From NCBI GenBank assembly GCA_005880175.1, contig VBJR01000222.1, positions 14,383 to 54,892 of the forward strand: a stretch of DNA of 40,510 nucleotides, written 5' to 3'. Shown in pieces: positions 31,859-40,176 of the stretch (positions are counted from its first letter, which is position 1; every line of letters begins with the position of its first letter). The stretch comes from Chloroflexota bacterium. Its GTDB lineage: Bacteria; Chloroflexota; Dormibacteria; Dormibacterales; Dormibacteraceae. Both the position numbers and the translations under genes were made by a program. The notes under the pieces are model-generated. The model saw only the letters and a list, made by a program, of their open reading frames with translations. It did not search any database and was not told the DNA's origin.

Positions 31859-33555
31859 AGCGGTCCGATCTTCGCCGCCGCCCGCCCGGTTCGCCTCCGG
31901 CCGGTTCGCCCCGTGCCGGCCCAGCCGCCGGCCCAGGTCGCCCAGGCGCAGCACCAGGTCCTCGTCCTCCCGGCGCGGGCCGGCGCAGAACAGCTCCAGC
32001 ATCCCGCGCACCTCCTGCGCGGTCGCGATCGGGATGGCGACCGCGCCGTGCAGACCCGCGCGGAGCGCCGGCACGATCCTCGGCTCGTCCGGCTCGTGCA
32101 GCACGTCCTCGACCCACACCAGCTCGCCGCTCGTCCACGCGCGGCCGGCCAGGCCGCAGCCCGGGTCCAGGCGGGTGCTCCGCGTGGCCCGGTCGAAGTC
32201 GGGGCAGGCGACCCCCTCGCCGCGCCACACCTCCGCGCACCGGAGGTGTCCCGCCCCGTCTCGCAGCCAGAGCGCGCCGACGCTCCAGCCGAGGTGGCTC
32301 CCGATCGCCTCCAGCGCCCGGCAGCCGGCCTCCTGCAGCGTCTCCGTCTCCTCGACGGCCGACGTCCCGGACGAAGCCGACGACCAGCGCCCGGGCGCCG
32401 CTCCGCACCGCCGGGGAGATCGACAGCTCGACGGGGAGCTCGCGGCCGTCGCGGTGCATGGCGGTCACCTCGACCACCCGGCCGACCACCCGCGACTCGC
32501 CCCCCTGCAGGTAGCGCTGGAAGCCGCGCTCGTGCGCCTCCTGGTACCGCGTCGGGATGAGCGTGGTCGAGAGCAGCCGGCCGACGATCTCGTCGGGCGA
32601 CCAGCCGAACGTCAGCTCGGCGGCGCGGTTCCAGCCGGCGATGAAGCTGCTCTCGTCGAGCGCGACGGCGGGCGACAGCGAGTCCTGCACCACGCGCAGC
32701 AGGTGCGCCCGCTGCCGCTCGAACTCGGCGCTCCGGTCGCGACCGGTCGAGTCCTGCACCGGGGTCACGCCGTCCGCCGGCGCCGAGGGCGGCGGCAGGG
32801 CGACGTTCATGCCCAGCGCCAGGCCGAGGTCCCGGAGCAGCTCCGCGGCCGTCTGCGGGCGCTCGTCCGGGTCGGCGGCCAGCGCCCGCTCGAGGACGGC
32901 GTCCACGTACGAGGGCAGGCCGCGGACGAGCTGGCTCGCCGGCGGCACGTACGTGTCCACGGCCAGCCGGAGCTGGTCCGCCAGCGACTCGCCGCGCGGG
33001 CGCAGCGGGCGGCCGGTGAGCATCTCGAACACGACCGCGGCCAGCGCGTAGACGTCCGAGCGGCGGTCGGCGTCGGCGCCCATCGCCTGCTCGGGCGCCA
33101 TGTACTCGGGCGACCCGACCGCGAAGCCCATATGGGTCCGAGCCAGGCCGAAGTCGGCCAGCAGCGGGCGTCCGGCGGCGTCGAACAGCACGTTGCCGGG
33201 CTTGACGTCGCGGTGGACCAGGCCGGCCTCGTGGGCGCGGTGCAGCGCCTCGGCCGTCCCGCTGACGACCGACCAGGTGCGCTCGACGCCCACCGGCCCC
33301 AGGCGCATCAGGTCGCGAAGGGAGCCGCCGGGGGCCAGCGCCGTCGCCACGTACGGGACGCCGTGATCGGTGCCGTGGGCGTGCACCTTGAGCAGGTAGG
33401 GGTGGCCGAGCGCCGAGACCAGGCCGACGTCCTTCTCGAAGCGCTCGCGGAACGACGTACGCGCGATAGACGGACGCGGAGCGTCCGGCGCCGATCCGCG
33501 CCACCAACCGGAAGTGGCCGAGCGTAGCGTCGGTCAGGTCGAAGTCCGCGCGCAC
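31856..33555 (-). pseudogene. Ser/Thr protein kinase-PAS-GAF protein, disrupted at two places
   Basis: Three frames together encode one protein. Frame 1 from GTG 33555 (GGGGGG upstream) gives the kinase start ATLGHFRLVARIGAGRSASVYRAY. Frame 2, entered near 33457, continues FRERFEKDVGLVSALGHP, then the catalytic HRDVKPGN, DFGLA and SPEYMAPEQ motifs, a linker and a PAS domain (GWNRAAELTFGWSPDEIVGR to GFVRDV). Frame 3, entered near 32362, gives a GAF domain (LGWSVGALWLRD, LAGRAWTSGELVWVEDVL, AVAIPIATAQEV). The first junction loses the strand with the ATP-binding lysine; the second loses the PAS-GAF connector. Intact relatives are signalling kinases sensing redox or small ligands. As written no active kinase is made. 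Confidence 0.8.
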
Positions 33556-33622
33556 GCCGTGCCCCCCAAAGACCCCAATGACAAGGAAGTTTGGCACGAA
33601 CCGGCGATGTGGGTCTGAACGC

Positions 33623-33628
33623 TATGGT
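33623..33628 (+). promoter_or_regulatory. -10 box TATGGT before hisA
   Basis: TATGGT lies 11 nt before ATG 33640. The distance is slightly longer than the other boxes. The in-frame GTG at 33631 would be too close to it, favouring ATG 33640. Confidence 0.4.
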
Positions 33629-33639
33629 GCGTGCGGAAC

Positions 33640-34362
33640 ATGCGCATCGTTCCCGCCCTCGACCTGCGCGACGGCCGTGTCGTCCGACTCGGCGAGCACG
33701 GCGATTTCGCGAGCGAGCGCGCCTTCGCCGACGGGCCCGACGCGGCGGTCGCGCTGGCCCGGCGCTACGTCGAGGCGGGCGCCAGCCGGCTGCACGTCGT
33801 GGACCTGGACGCGGCCCGCGGCAGCGGCGACAACCGCGAGCTGGTCTCGCGGCTGGTCACGGAGGCGCGGGCCGAGGTCCAGGTGTCCGGCGGCGTCCGC
33901 TCGGCCGGCGACGCCGACCGCTGGGTCGCCGCCGGCGCCGCGGCGGTGGCGATGGGCACCGCGGCGGTCCGCGACCCGGCCCTGCTGGCCCGCGTCGCCC
34001 GCCGGCACGAGGGCCGGGTGCTGGCGGCGCTCGACGTGCGCGCCGGCCGGCCCGCGGTCAGCGGCTGGGGCGAGGTCGCCGACCTGACCGTCGCAGAGCT
34101 CCTGGCCCGGTGGGCGGGCGCCCCGCTGGCCGGCCTGGTCGTCACGAGCGTGGACCGGGACGGAACGCTGGCCGGTCCCGACCTGGCCCTGCTGGAGCAG
34201 GTCACCGCGCTGACCGGCGTGCCGGTGACGTACTCGGGCGGCGTCGGGTCGCTCGCGGACGTCCGGGCGGTCGCGGCGGCAGGCGCGGCGGCCGTCATCA
34301 TGGGCCGCTCGCTGCTGGAGGGGCTGGTTTCGCTCGAGGACGTCCTGGCCCTCTCGTCCTGA
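33640..34362 (+). CDS. hisA: HisA-type phosphoribosyl isomerase
   Basis: 240 residues, full family length. The TIM-barrel half-repeats are clear: D8 in VPALDLRDGRVVRL, the first phosphate loop VSGGVRSAGDA, the second catalytic aspartate D132 in LAALDVRAG, TSVDRDGTLAGPD, and the closing phosphate loop TYSGGVGSLADV with IMGRSLLEG. HisA converts ProFAR to PRFAR in histidine synthesis. No other his gene is in the window. In actinobacteria a HisA homologue (PriA) also serves tryptophan synthesis; this cannot be decided here. Confidence 0.88.
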   Translation: MRIVPALDLRDGRVVRLGEHGDFASERAFADGPDAAVALARRYVEAGASRLHVVDLDAARGSGDNRELVSRLVTEARAEVQVSGGVRSAGDADRWVAAGAAAVAMGTAAVRDPALLARVARRHEGRVLAALDVRAGRPAVSGWGEVADLTVAELLARWAGAPLAGLVVTSVDRDGTLAGPDLALLEQVTALTGVPVTYSGGVGSLADVRAVAAAGAAAVIMGRSLLEGLVSLEDVLALSS

Positions 34363-34408
34363 ACCCGCTCGAGCGCACGGAACCCATTGCACGGGAGCCG
34401 CTCGGGCG

Positions 34409-34414
34409 TACTCT
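34409..34414 (+). promoter_or_regulatory. -10 box TACTCT, leaderless-type
   Basis: TACTCT lies 8 nt before GTG 34423. An AGAGGG stretch falls within the gap, so a short leader is also possible. Confidence 0.45.
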
Positions 34415-34422
34415 AGAGGGCA

Positions 34423-34869
34423 GTGCTCGAAGTGGTGGTCGGCGCGGTGGCCGGTCTGCTGGTCCTCATCGGCGTGCTGGTGATGATCGGTCCGGCGCTG
34501 CCGCGTTCCTTCGGCTTCGCTCGGGGGCGTGGGCGCGGACCGCGTCCGGCGGCCCAGCGCAGGCCCTCCCGTTCGGCCCCGGCCGAGCTCCACCCGACCA
34601 CGGTCCGCGCCCTGTCCGTGACGGCACGGCTCATGGGGATGTTGAAGGAGCACGGCATGGACCGCCACGCGGCCGCGATGCGGCTGGCGGGCCGGCGGCT
34701 GCAGGTGGACGAGGCGAACGGCATCCAGGCGATGCGGCAGGTGCTCCGTCACCTGCGCGGCGTGCGGATGGAGGACGACTCGGACCAGCGGATCTTCCAG
34801 GGCCTGGTGGGCCAGCTGCAGAAGGCGCTGGACGAGCGGGCCGAGCAGCTGGAGCTGCTGCCGAACTAG
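34423..34869 (+). CDS. Small N-terminally anchored helical protein, unknown
   Basis: 148 residues. One transmembrane helix at about 4-25 (VVVGAVAGLLVLIGVLVMIG) is followed by a basic Pro/Arg-rich linker (about 32-55) and a helical domain (60-148) with MGMLKEHGMDRHAAAMRLAG and IFQGLVGQLQKALDERAEQ. No known family recognised. It follows hisA by 60 nt with its own -10-like box. An 87-nt gap without features separates it from the MFS gene. Confidence 0.6.
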   Translation: MLEVVVGAVAGLLVLIGVLVMIGPALPRSFGFARGRGRGPRPAAQRRPSRSAPAELHPTTVRALSVTARLMGMLKEHGMDRHAAAMRLAGRRLQVDEANGIQAMRQVLRHLRGVRMEDDSDQRIFQGLVGQLQKALDERAEQLELLPN

Positions 34870-34977
34870 CCGTCGTCGGGCGACGCGGCGCCGCGCGTCA
34901 GGCCCCGCCCCGCCACCCGGGGCCCACCTGATCGTTCCGGGGGCCCGATTCGCCACTTGGTGAGAACATCAGTCACC

Positions 34978-36240
34978 GTGGCCACCGCGCCCAGGCCCGC
35001 AGCCTCGTCGCCGCGGCGGCGCGGGCTGGGGGCCCTTCGCCACCGCAACTACCGCCTGTTCCTCGGCGGCCAGCTCGTCTCGACGGTCGGCACCTGGATG
35101 CAGAGCATCGCCCAGCCCTGGCTGGTGCTCCAGCTCACCCACTCCGCCCTGCTGGTCGGCCTCGCCCTGGCCATGCAGTACCTGCCCATGCTGGTCGCCG
35201 GCCCGTTCGGCGGCCTGGTCGCCGACCGCTTCCCCAAGCGCCGCGTCCTCCAGGTCACCCAGACCGCGTGCATCCTGCCCGCCCTCGCCCTGTTCGCCGC
35301 CACCGCCGCGCACACCGCGACCTACCCCCTGGTCCTCGCCTGCGCCTTCGCGTGGGGCGTGATCCAGGTGGTGGACGTCCCGACCCGGCAGGCGTTCGCC
35401 ATCGAGATGGTCGGCCGCGACGACCTGATGAACGCCATCGCGCTCAACTCCTCGATCTGGAACTCGGCCGCGGTCATCGGCCCCTCGCTCGCCGGCCTCC
35501 TGATCGCCCTGGCCGGCGTCCCCGTCTGCTTCCTCCTCAACGCCCTCTCCTGCCTCGCCGCCATCGCCAGCCTGGCCCTGATGCGCAACCTGCCCAGGCT
35601 CCTGCCCGACCGCGAGCCGCAGCGGATGGTCCGGCGGGTGGTCGAGGGCGCCCGGTACGTGCGCGCCGACCCGGTCGTCTTCGGCCTCCTGCTGGTCACC
35701 GGCGCGTTCTCGCTCTTCGCGATGAACCGGCTGACGCTGGTCCCGCTGTTCGCCGACCAGGTCCTGCACGCCGGCGCCGCCGGGTTCGGCTTCCTGATGG
35801 GCGCGCAGGGGCTGGGCGCGATGACCGGCGGCCTCACGCTGGCGTTCCTGCGCCGCCCGGCCAGCGGCCGCCGCCAGTTCTGGATCGGGCTGGCATGGGC
35901 GGCCGTCCTGCTGGCGTTCAGCTTCAGCCCGTGGTTCCCGCTCTCGATGCTGCTCTTCTTCCTCGCGGGCACGTGCCAGATGTGGTTCCTCGCCGCCGCC
36001 AGCTCGCGCGTGCAGAAGGCCACGCCGGACCGCCTGCGGGGGCGCGTCATCGCCTTCTACGCGCAGGCCGTGATGGGCGTCGGCCCGCTCGGCGCGACGC
36101 AGGCCGGCGCGCTCGCGTCGTGGCTCGACCCGCCGCTCACGATGGCGATCGGCGCGGGCGTGTCGGCGGTCGTCCTGGTGGCCGTCCGGCTGCTCAGCCC
36201 GGCCGCGTTCACCCTCGACCCGGACGACTACCGCACCTGA
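34978..36240 (+). CDS. MFS transporter (MFS_3 / EntS-like exporter)
   Basis: About 420 residues with 12 predicted membrane helices. After a basic Pro-rich N-terminus, LGALRHRNYRLFLGGQLVSTVGTWMQSIAQPWLV and the loop GGLVADRFPKRRVL match the MFS_3 group, which includes enterobactin and macrolide exporters. The motif VDVPTRQAFAIEMVGRDDLMNAIALNS is typical of it, as is the late TPDRLRGRVIAFY. It probably exports a small molecule by proton antiport. The start is ambiguous among TTG 34957, GTG 34960 and GTG 34978; the last is closest to the usual N-terminus. The substrate is unknown. Confidence 0.88.
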   Translation: MATAPRPAASSPRRRGLGALRHRNYRLFLGGQLVSTVGTWMQSIAQPWLVLQLTHSALLVGLALAMQYLPMLVAGPFGGLVADRFPKRRVLQVTQTACILPALALFAATAAHTATYPLVLACAFAWGVIQVVDVPTRQAFAIEMVGRDDLMNAIALNSSIWNSAAVIGPSLAGLLIALAGVPVCFLLNALSCLAAIASLALMRNLPRLLPDREPQRMVRRVVEGARYVRADPVVFGLLLVTGAFSLFAMNRLTLVPLFADQVLHAGAAGFGFLMGAQGLGAMTGGLTLAFLRRPASGRRQFWIGLAWAAVLLAFSFSPWFPLSMLLFFLAGTCQMWFLAAASSRVQKATPDRLRGRVIAFYAQAVMGVGPLGATQAGALASWLDPPLTMAIGAGVSAVVLVAVRLLSPAAFTLDPDDYRT

Positions 36241-36241
36241 C

Positions 36242-36247
36242 TATCAT
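36242..36247 (+). promoter_or_regulatory. -10 box TATCAT, leaderless-type, fixing the next start
   Basis: TATCAT lies 7 nt before ATG 36255 and overlaps the earlier in-frame ATG 36246, so transcription from here leaves only ATG 36255 for initiation. It begins at the second base after the MFS stop codon. Confidence 0.5.
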
Positions 36248-36254
36248 GTCGGCG

Positions 36255-36479
36255 ATGATCCGGCGCAGGAGGCGCACCGCTGCGAACAGCCTGGACGAGC
36301 TGGCCAGCGAGACGTCGGAGCTGGTGACGAGACTCCTGCGCGAGCACCGGGTGCTGCGGGCCGAGAACGAGCTCCTGAAGCGCGAGGTCGAGCGCCTGTC
36401 CACGGGCTGGGACGAGGTCCGGCGGCTGGCCCGGCTGGCGCCCCGCCGGCGCCGGGGACGCAAGCCCGCGGCGAGGTAG
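36255..36479 (+). CDS. Small basic coiled-coil protein, unknown
   Basis: 74 residues. A basic start (MIRRRRRTAANS) leads into a leucine-zipper-like helix (ELASETSELVTRLLREHRVL continuing to AENELLKREVERL), and the tail is very basic (RRRRGRKPAAR). The composition suggests a nucleic-acid-associated coiled-coil protein, but no family is recognised. Its position behind a leaderless-type box and GC-rich codon use support a real gene. It is followed by a 73-nt gap before the PrpD gene. Confidence 0.6.
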   Translation: MIRRRRRTAANSLDELASETSELVTRLLREHRVLRAENELLKREVERLSTGWDEVRRLARLAPRRRRGRKPAAR

Positions 36480-36552
36480 CGCCCACGCCGGCCGCCGCTC
36501 GTGCGGAGAATGGGAGTGTCTGTCCCAGGGAGCCGTGCAAGGAGGGTCGATG

Positions 36553-37875
36553 ATGGGCGCGACCAGGGAGATCGCCGCGTGGGTCGCGGACGCCGAGCTG
36601 CGGGCCATGCCTGCCGAGGTCGTGGAGCGGGCGCGAGCGGGGGTCGTGGACACGATCGGCGTGATCCTGGCCGGGGTCGACGAGCCGGTGACGCGGATCG
36701 CCGCCGGGCTCGTCGCCGAGGACGGCGGCGCCCCGGTCGCGTCCCAGCTCGGGACCACGCTGCGGACGACCGCCGAGTCCGCCGCCCTGCTCAACGGCAT
36801 CAGCGGTCACGCCCTCGACTACGACGACGTCAGCGCCTCGCTGACCGGCCATCCCAGCGTCGTGGTCGTGCCCGCGGCGCTCGCGGCGGCCGAGCTGACG
36901 GGCGCGACCGGCGCCGGGTTCCTGCAGGCGTACGTGGTGGGCGTCGAGGTGATGGCCAAGCTGGGCCTGGCGATCGGGCCGGCGCACTACCGGGCCGGGT
37001 GGCACGCCACGTCCACGCTCGGCACCCTGGGCGCCGCGGCGGCCGCCGCCAGCGTGCTCCGCCTGGATTCGGAGCGCACCGCCCACGCGCTGGCCATCGC
37101 CGTCTCCGAGGCGTCGGGCAGCCGTCGCAACTTCGGGACGATGACCAAGCCGTTCCACGCCGGCCACGCCGCCCGCTGCGGCGTGTCCGCCGCCCGCCTG
37201 GCCGCCCGGGGCATGACCGGCGATCCGACCGCGATCGAGGCGCCGCTCGGCCTGTTCGCCCTGCTCTCGTACGGCGAGGGCAGGCCGGAGGCGATCGCCC
37301 CGACCCTTGGCCGGCCGTACGACCTGGCCAGCGCCGGCCTGAGCGTGAAGAAGTACCCGTGCTGCTTCGCCACCCACCGGGCGGCCGACGCGGTCCTAGA
37401 CCTGCGCGCTGAGCACGGCCTCACGGACCCCGAGCAGGTCGAGGCGGTGCGGGTGACGGTCCCGGTCGGCGGCGTGTCGCCGCTCATCCACGACCGGCCG
37501 GTCACCGGCCTGGAGGCCAAGTTCAGCATGCAGTACGTGCTGGCCGCCGCCCTCCTCGACGGCCGGGTCGGCCTCGACGCGTTCGACGACGCAGGCATCG
37601 CGGGCGGCGTGAACCCCATCGAGGAGGGCCACGTGGACGTCGAGCTCCGGCTCCGCGCCGGCGGCGCGCTCACGCGGCGGGTCAGCCACCCCCGCGGGTC
37701 GGCGGCCGACCCCCTCCGCGCGGAGGACCTGGCCGCCAAGTTCCTCGACTGCGCGGACGCCGCGCTGGAGCCCGAGGACGCCGAGGCCGCGCTGGGCCGC
37801 CTGCTGCGGATCGACCGCGAGCCGGACGTGCGCGGCCTGGTCGCCGCGCTCACGCCGGGGGTGACCGTGCGATGA
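36553..37875 (+). CDS. MmgE/PrpD-family protein with probable in-frame gap
   Basis: 440 residues. Family motifs are LNGISGHALDYDDV, the glycine-rich HATSTLGTLGAAAAA, GTMTKPFHAGHAARCG, KKYPCCFATHRAADA, and LEAKFSMQYVLAAALLDGRVGLDAF. MmgE/PrpD proteins include 2-methylcitrate dehydratase and cis-aconitate decarboxylase. After DAFDD relatives have a stretch of about 20-25 residues (a P-E-V-R-x-L-M-x-R-V type helix) before NPIEEGHV; here DAGIAGGVNPIEEGHV follows directly, indicating another in-frame loss near 37598. GGAGG lies 7 nt before ATG 36553 (ATG 36550 is the alternative). It overlaps the CaiB gene by ATGA. The substrate is probably a branched or tricarboxylic acid but is not determined. 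Confidence 0.85.
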   Translation: MGATREIAAWVADAELRAMPAEVVERARAGVVDTIGVILAGVDEPVTRIAAGLVAEDGGAPVASQLGTTLRTTAESAALLNGISGHALDYDDVSASLTGHPSVVVVPAALAAAELTGATGAGFLQAYVVGVEVMAKLGLAIGPAHYRAGWHATSTLGTLGAAAAAASVLRLDSERTAHALAIAVSEASGSRRNFGTMTKPFHAGHAARCGVSAARLAARGMTGDPTAIEAPLGLFALLSYGEGRPEAIAPTLGRPYDLASAGLSVKKYPCCFATHRAADAVLDLRAEHGLTDPEQVEAVRVTVPVGGVSPLIHDRPVTGLEAKFSMQYVLAAALLDGRVGLDAFDDAGIAGGVNPIEEGHVDVELRLRAGGALTRRVSHPRGSAADPLRAEDLAAKFLDCADAALEPEDAEAALGRLLRIDREPDVRGLVAALTPGVTVR

Positions 37876-38946
37876 CCCTGCCGCTCAATGGCATCCAGGT
37901 GCTCGACCTGACCCGCAACCTGGCCGGCCCGTACGCCTCGATGATCCTGGGCGAGCTCGGCGCCGACGTCGTCAAGGTCGAGAGCCCGGGTGGCGACGAC
38001 ACGAGGCTGTGGGGGCCGCCGTTCTGGGAGGGCGAGAGCGCCGTCTTCCTGGCCGCCAACCGCAACAAGCGCTCGATCGCCCTGGACCTGCGGACCGACG
38101 AGGCGCGCGAGGTGATGGAGCGCCTGTGCCGGCGCTCGGACGTGCTGCTGGAGAGCTTCCGGCCGGGCGCGCTGGAGCGCCTCGGCTACGGCTACGGGTG
38201 GGCGCGCTCGCTGAGCCCCGGCATCGTCTACTGCAGCGTCACCCCGTACGGCGAGGGCGGCCCGCTGCGCGACAAGCCGGGCTACGACCCGATGATGCAG
38301 GCCTATAGCGGGCTGATGAGCCTCTTGGGCGAGGACGGGCGCCCGCCGGTCCGGGTCACCGCCTCGATCATCGACATGGGGGCGGCGATGTGGTCGGTGA
38401 TCGGCATCCTCGCCGCGCTGCGCGAGCGCGACCGCACCGGCAAGGGCGGCATCGTCGACACCTCGCTCTTGGAGACCGGGCTGGCCTGGATGACGATCAT
38501 GCTGCCGAGCTATATCGCGAGCGGCGTCTTGCCCGAGCGGCACGGCTCGGGCGTGGACATGATCGTGCCGTATCAGGCCTTCGCCGCGAGCAACGGCCAC
38601 ATGATGGTCGCGGCCGGCAACGACAATCTGTTCCGCCGCCTCTGCGCCGCGCTCGACCGGCCGAGCGGGCCGGTCCACGGAGGAGCTGGCGGCCTCCCTC
38701 CAGCTCGCGGGCGTGCCCTGCAGCCCGATCCGCGACGCGGCGGGCGCGGCTGCCGAACCGCAGACGCTCGCGTCCGGCATCGTCCAGGCGGCCGACCACC
38801 CGTCCATCGACGGGTTCCGGTCGGTGGGCCTGCCGTTCCTGCTCGACGGCGAGCGGCCGGCCCTGCGCCGCCCGCCGCCAGGACTGGGCGAGCACCAGGC
38901 CGAGGTGCTCCAGGAGCTCGGGCTGACCGCCCGGCAGGAGGCGTGA
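37872..38946 (+). pseudogene. CaiB/BaiF CoA-transferase, disrupted by internal deletion/frameshift
   Basis: Frame 1 from ATG 37872 is a typical formyl-CoA-transferase-family N-terminal portion: GIQVLDLTRNLAGPYASMIL, NRNKRSIALDLR, the catalytic aspartate in SIIDMGAAMWSVIG, GYDPMMQAYSGLM and YQAFAASNGHMMVAAGND. It breaks after LCAALDRP near 38665. The remainder, in another frame, starts STEELAASLQLAGVPCSPIRDA and ends at TGA 38946. About 35-40 residues of the usual DPRF...NREAL region are missing. At the break the DNA is GACCGGCC-gagcg-GGCCGGTC, an 8-bp inverted repeat. CaiB enzymes transfer CoA between acids. It lies between MmgE/PrpD and an acyl-CoA dehydrogenase. Confidence 0.85.
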
Positions 38947-38948
38947 CC

Positions 38949-40163
38949 GTGGACACCGGCATCAACCCACCCCACGAAATCCGCACCCCGCCACCGCGAT
39001 TTCGTGGGGACCCAGGGAAGGCGGACCCCGAGCACATCCGCGCCGCGGTCCGCGACCTCTGCGACCGCTTCCCGGACGCGTACTGGCGGGAGACCGACGA
39101 GGCGCGCCGCTACCCCGAGGAGTTCGTGCGCGCCGTCACCGAGGCGGGCTGGCTCGCCGTCCTGATCCCGGAGGAGCACGGCGGGGCCGGGCTGGGCACG
39201 TACGAGGCCGGCCTGGTCCTGGAGGAGATCAACCGGTCGGGCGGCAACGCCGCCGCCTGCCACGCCCAGATGTACACGATGGGCGCGGTGCTCCGGCACG
39301 GCAGCGACGAGCAGAAGCGGCGCTACCTGCCGGCGATCGCGGCCGGCGACCTGCGCCTGCAGTCGTTCGGCGTCACGGAGCCCGACGCCGGCTCGGACAC
39401 CACGAGCATCAGCACGTTCGCGGAGCGGCACGGCGACCGCTACGTGGTGCGCGGCCGCAAGGTGTTCATCTCGCGGGTGCAGCACTCTGACCTGCTGATG
39501 CTGCTGTGCCGCACGACGCCGCTGGACCAGGTGCGGCGCCGGACCGAGGGCCTCAGCGTGCTCCTCGTCGACCTGCGCGACGCCGGCGACCGCCTCCAGG
39601 TGCGGCCGATCCGGACGATGATCAACCACGAGACGAACGAGCTGCTGTTCGACGGCCTGGAGGTGCCGGTCGAGAACCGTATCGGCGAGGAGGGCCGCGG
39701 CTTCCGCTACATCCTCAGCGGCATGAACGCCGAGCGGGTGCTGATCGCGTCCGAGTCGCTGGGCGACGGCGCGTACTTCGTGGAGCGGGCCTCGCGGTAC
39801 GCGTCGGAGCGCGTCGTGTTCGCCCGGCCGATCGGGCAGAACCAGGGCATCCAGTTCCCCATCGCCCGGGCCCACATCGCGGTGCAGGCGGCGCGCCTGA
39901 TGCGGGACCACGCCGCCCGGTTGTTCGACGGCGGGGAGGAGGCGGGGGCGGAGGCCAACATGGCGAAGTACCTCGCGTCCGAGGCGGCGTGGGAGGCGGC
40001 CAACGCGGCGATGACGACGTTCGGCGGCTACGGCCTGGCGGTCGAGTACGGGATCGAGCGCAAGTTCCGGGAAGCGCGGCTGCCGATCGTGGCCCCCGTC
40101 TCCAACAACCTGATCCTCGGCTACGTCGGGGAGCACGTCCTCGGCATGCCGCGCTCGTACTAG
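38949..40163 (+). CDS. Acyl-CoA dehydrogenase of the PrpD-CaiB operon
   Basis: 404 residues from GTG 38949, two bases after the CaiB stop. Family likeness begins near residue 25 (DPEHIRAAVRDLCDRFPDAYW). It then shows IPEEHGGAGLG, FGVTEPDAGSDTTSISTFA, GRKVFISRVQHSDLLML, VPVENRIGEEGRGFRYIL, FARPIGQNQGIQFPIA and TTFGGYGLAVEYGIERKFRE. The C-terminus APVSNNLILGYVGEHVLGMPRSY replaces the EGT-type motif of classical short-chain enzymes, as in other operon-borne members with CaiB. It oxidises an acyl-CoA with FAD. The first 24 residues coincide with a 12-bp hairpin, so the true start may have been altered. Confidence 0.88.
   Translation: MDTGINPPHEIRTPPPRFRGDPGKADPEHIRAAVRDLCDRFPDAYWRETDEARRYPEEFVRAVTEAGWLAVLIPEEHGGAGLGTYEAGLVLEEINRSGGNAAACHAQMYTMGAVLRHGSDEQKRRYLPAIAAGDLRLQSFGVTEPDAGSDTTSISTFAERHGDRYVVRGRKVFISRVQHSDLLMLLCRTTPLDQVRRRTEGLSVLLVDLRDAGDRLQVRPIRTMINHETNELLFDGLEVPVENRIGEEGRGFRYILSGMNAERVLIASESLGDGAYFVERASRYASERVVFARPIGQNQGIQFPIARAHIAVQAARLMRDHAARLFDGGEEAGAEANMAKYLASEAAWEAANAAMTTFGGYGLAVEYGIERKFREARLPIVAPVSNNLILGYVGEHVLGMPRSY
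38970..39009. repeat. 12-bp inverted repeat inside the 5' end of the acyl-CoA dehydrogenase gene
   Basis: CCCCACGAAATC (38970-38981) and its exact complement GATTTCGTGGGG (38998-39009) flank the 16-nt loop CGCACCCCGCCACCGC. The arms are less GC-rich than the surroundings. The element lies just after the start codon, in a part of the reading frame with no family counterpart, so it may be an inserted REP-like unit that stays in frame or a hairpin controlling translation. Confidence 0.6.
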
Positions 40164-40176
40164 GAAGGTCTTCCCG

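Noticed and set aside
36987..40136. Very long open frame (over 1000 codons) on the minus strand opposite the PrpD-CaiB-dehydrogenase operon; similar ones opposite 13145-16312 and 17000-19200
   Set aside because: They lie antisense to clearly recognisable genes, are rich in Arg, Ala, Pro and Gly, and have no family motifs; GC-rich DNA creates such frames by default.
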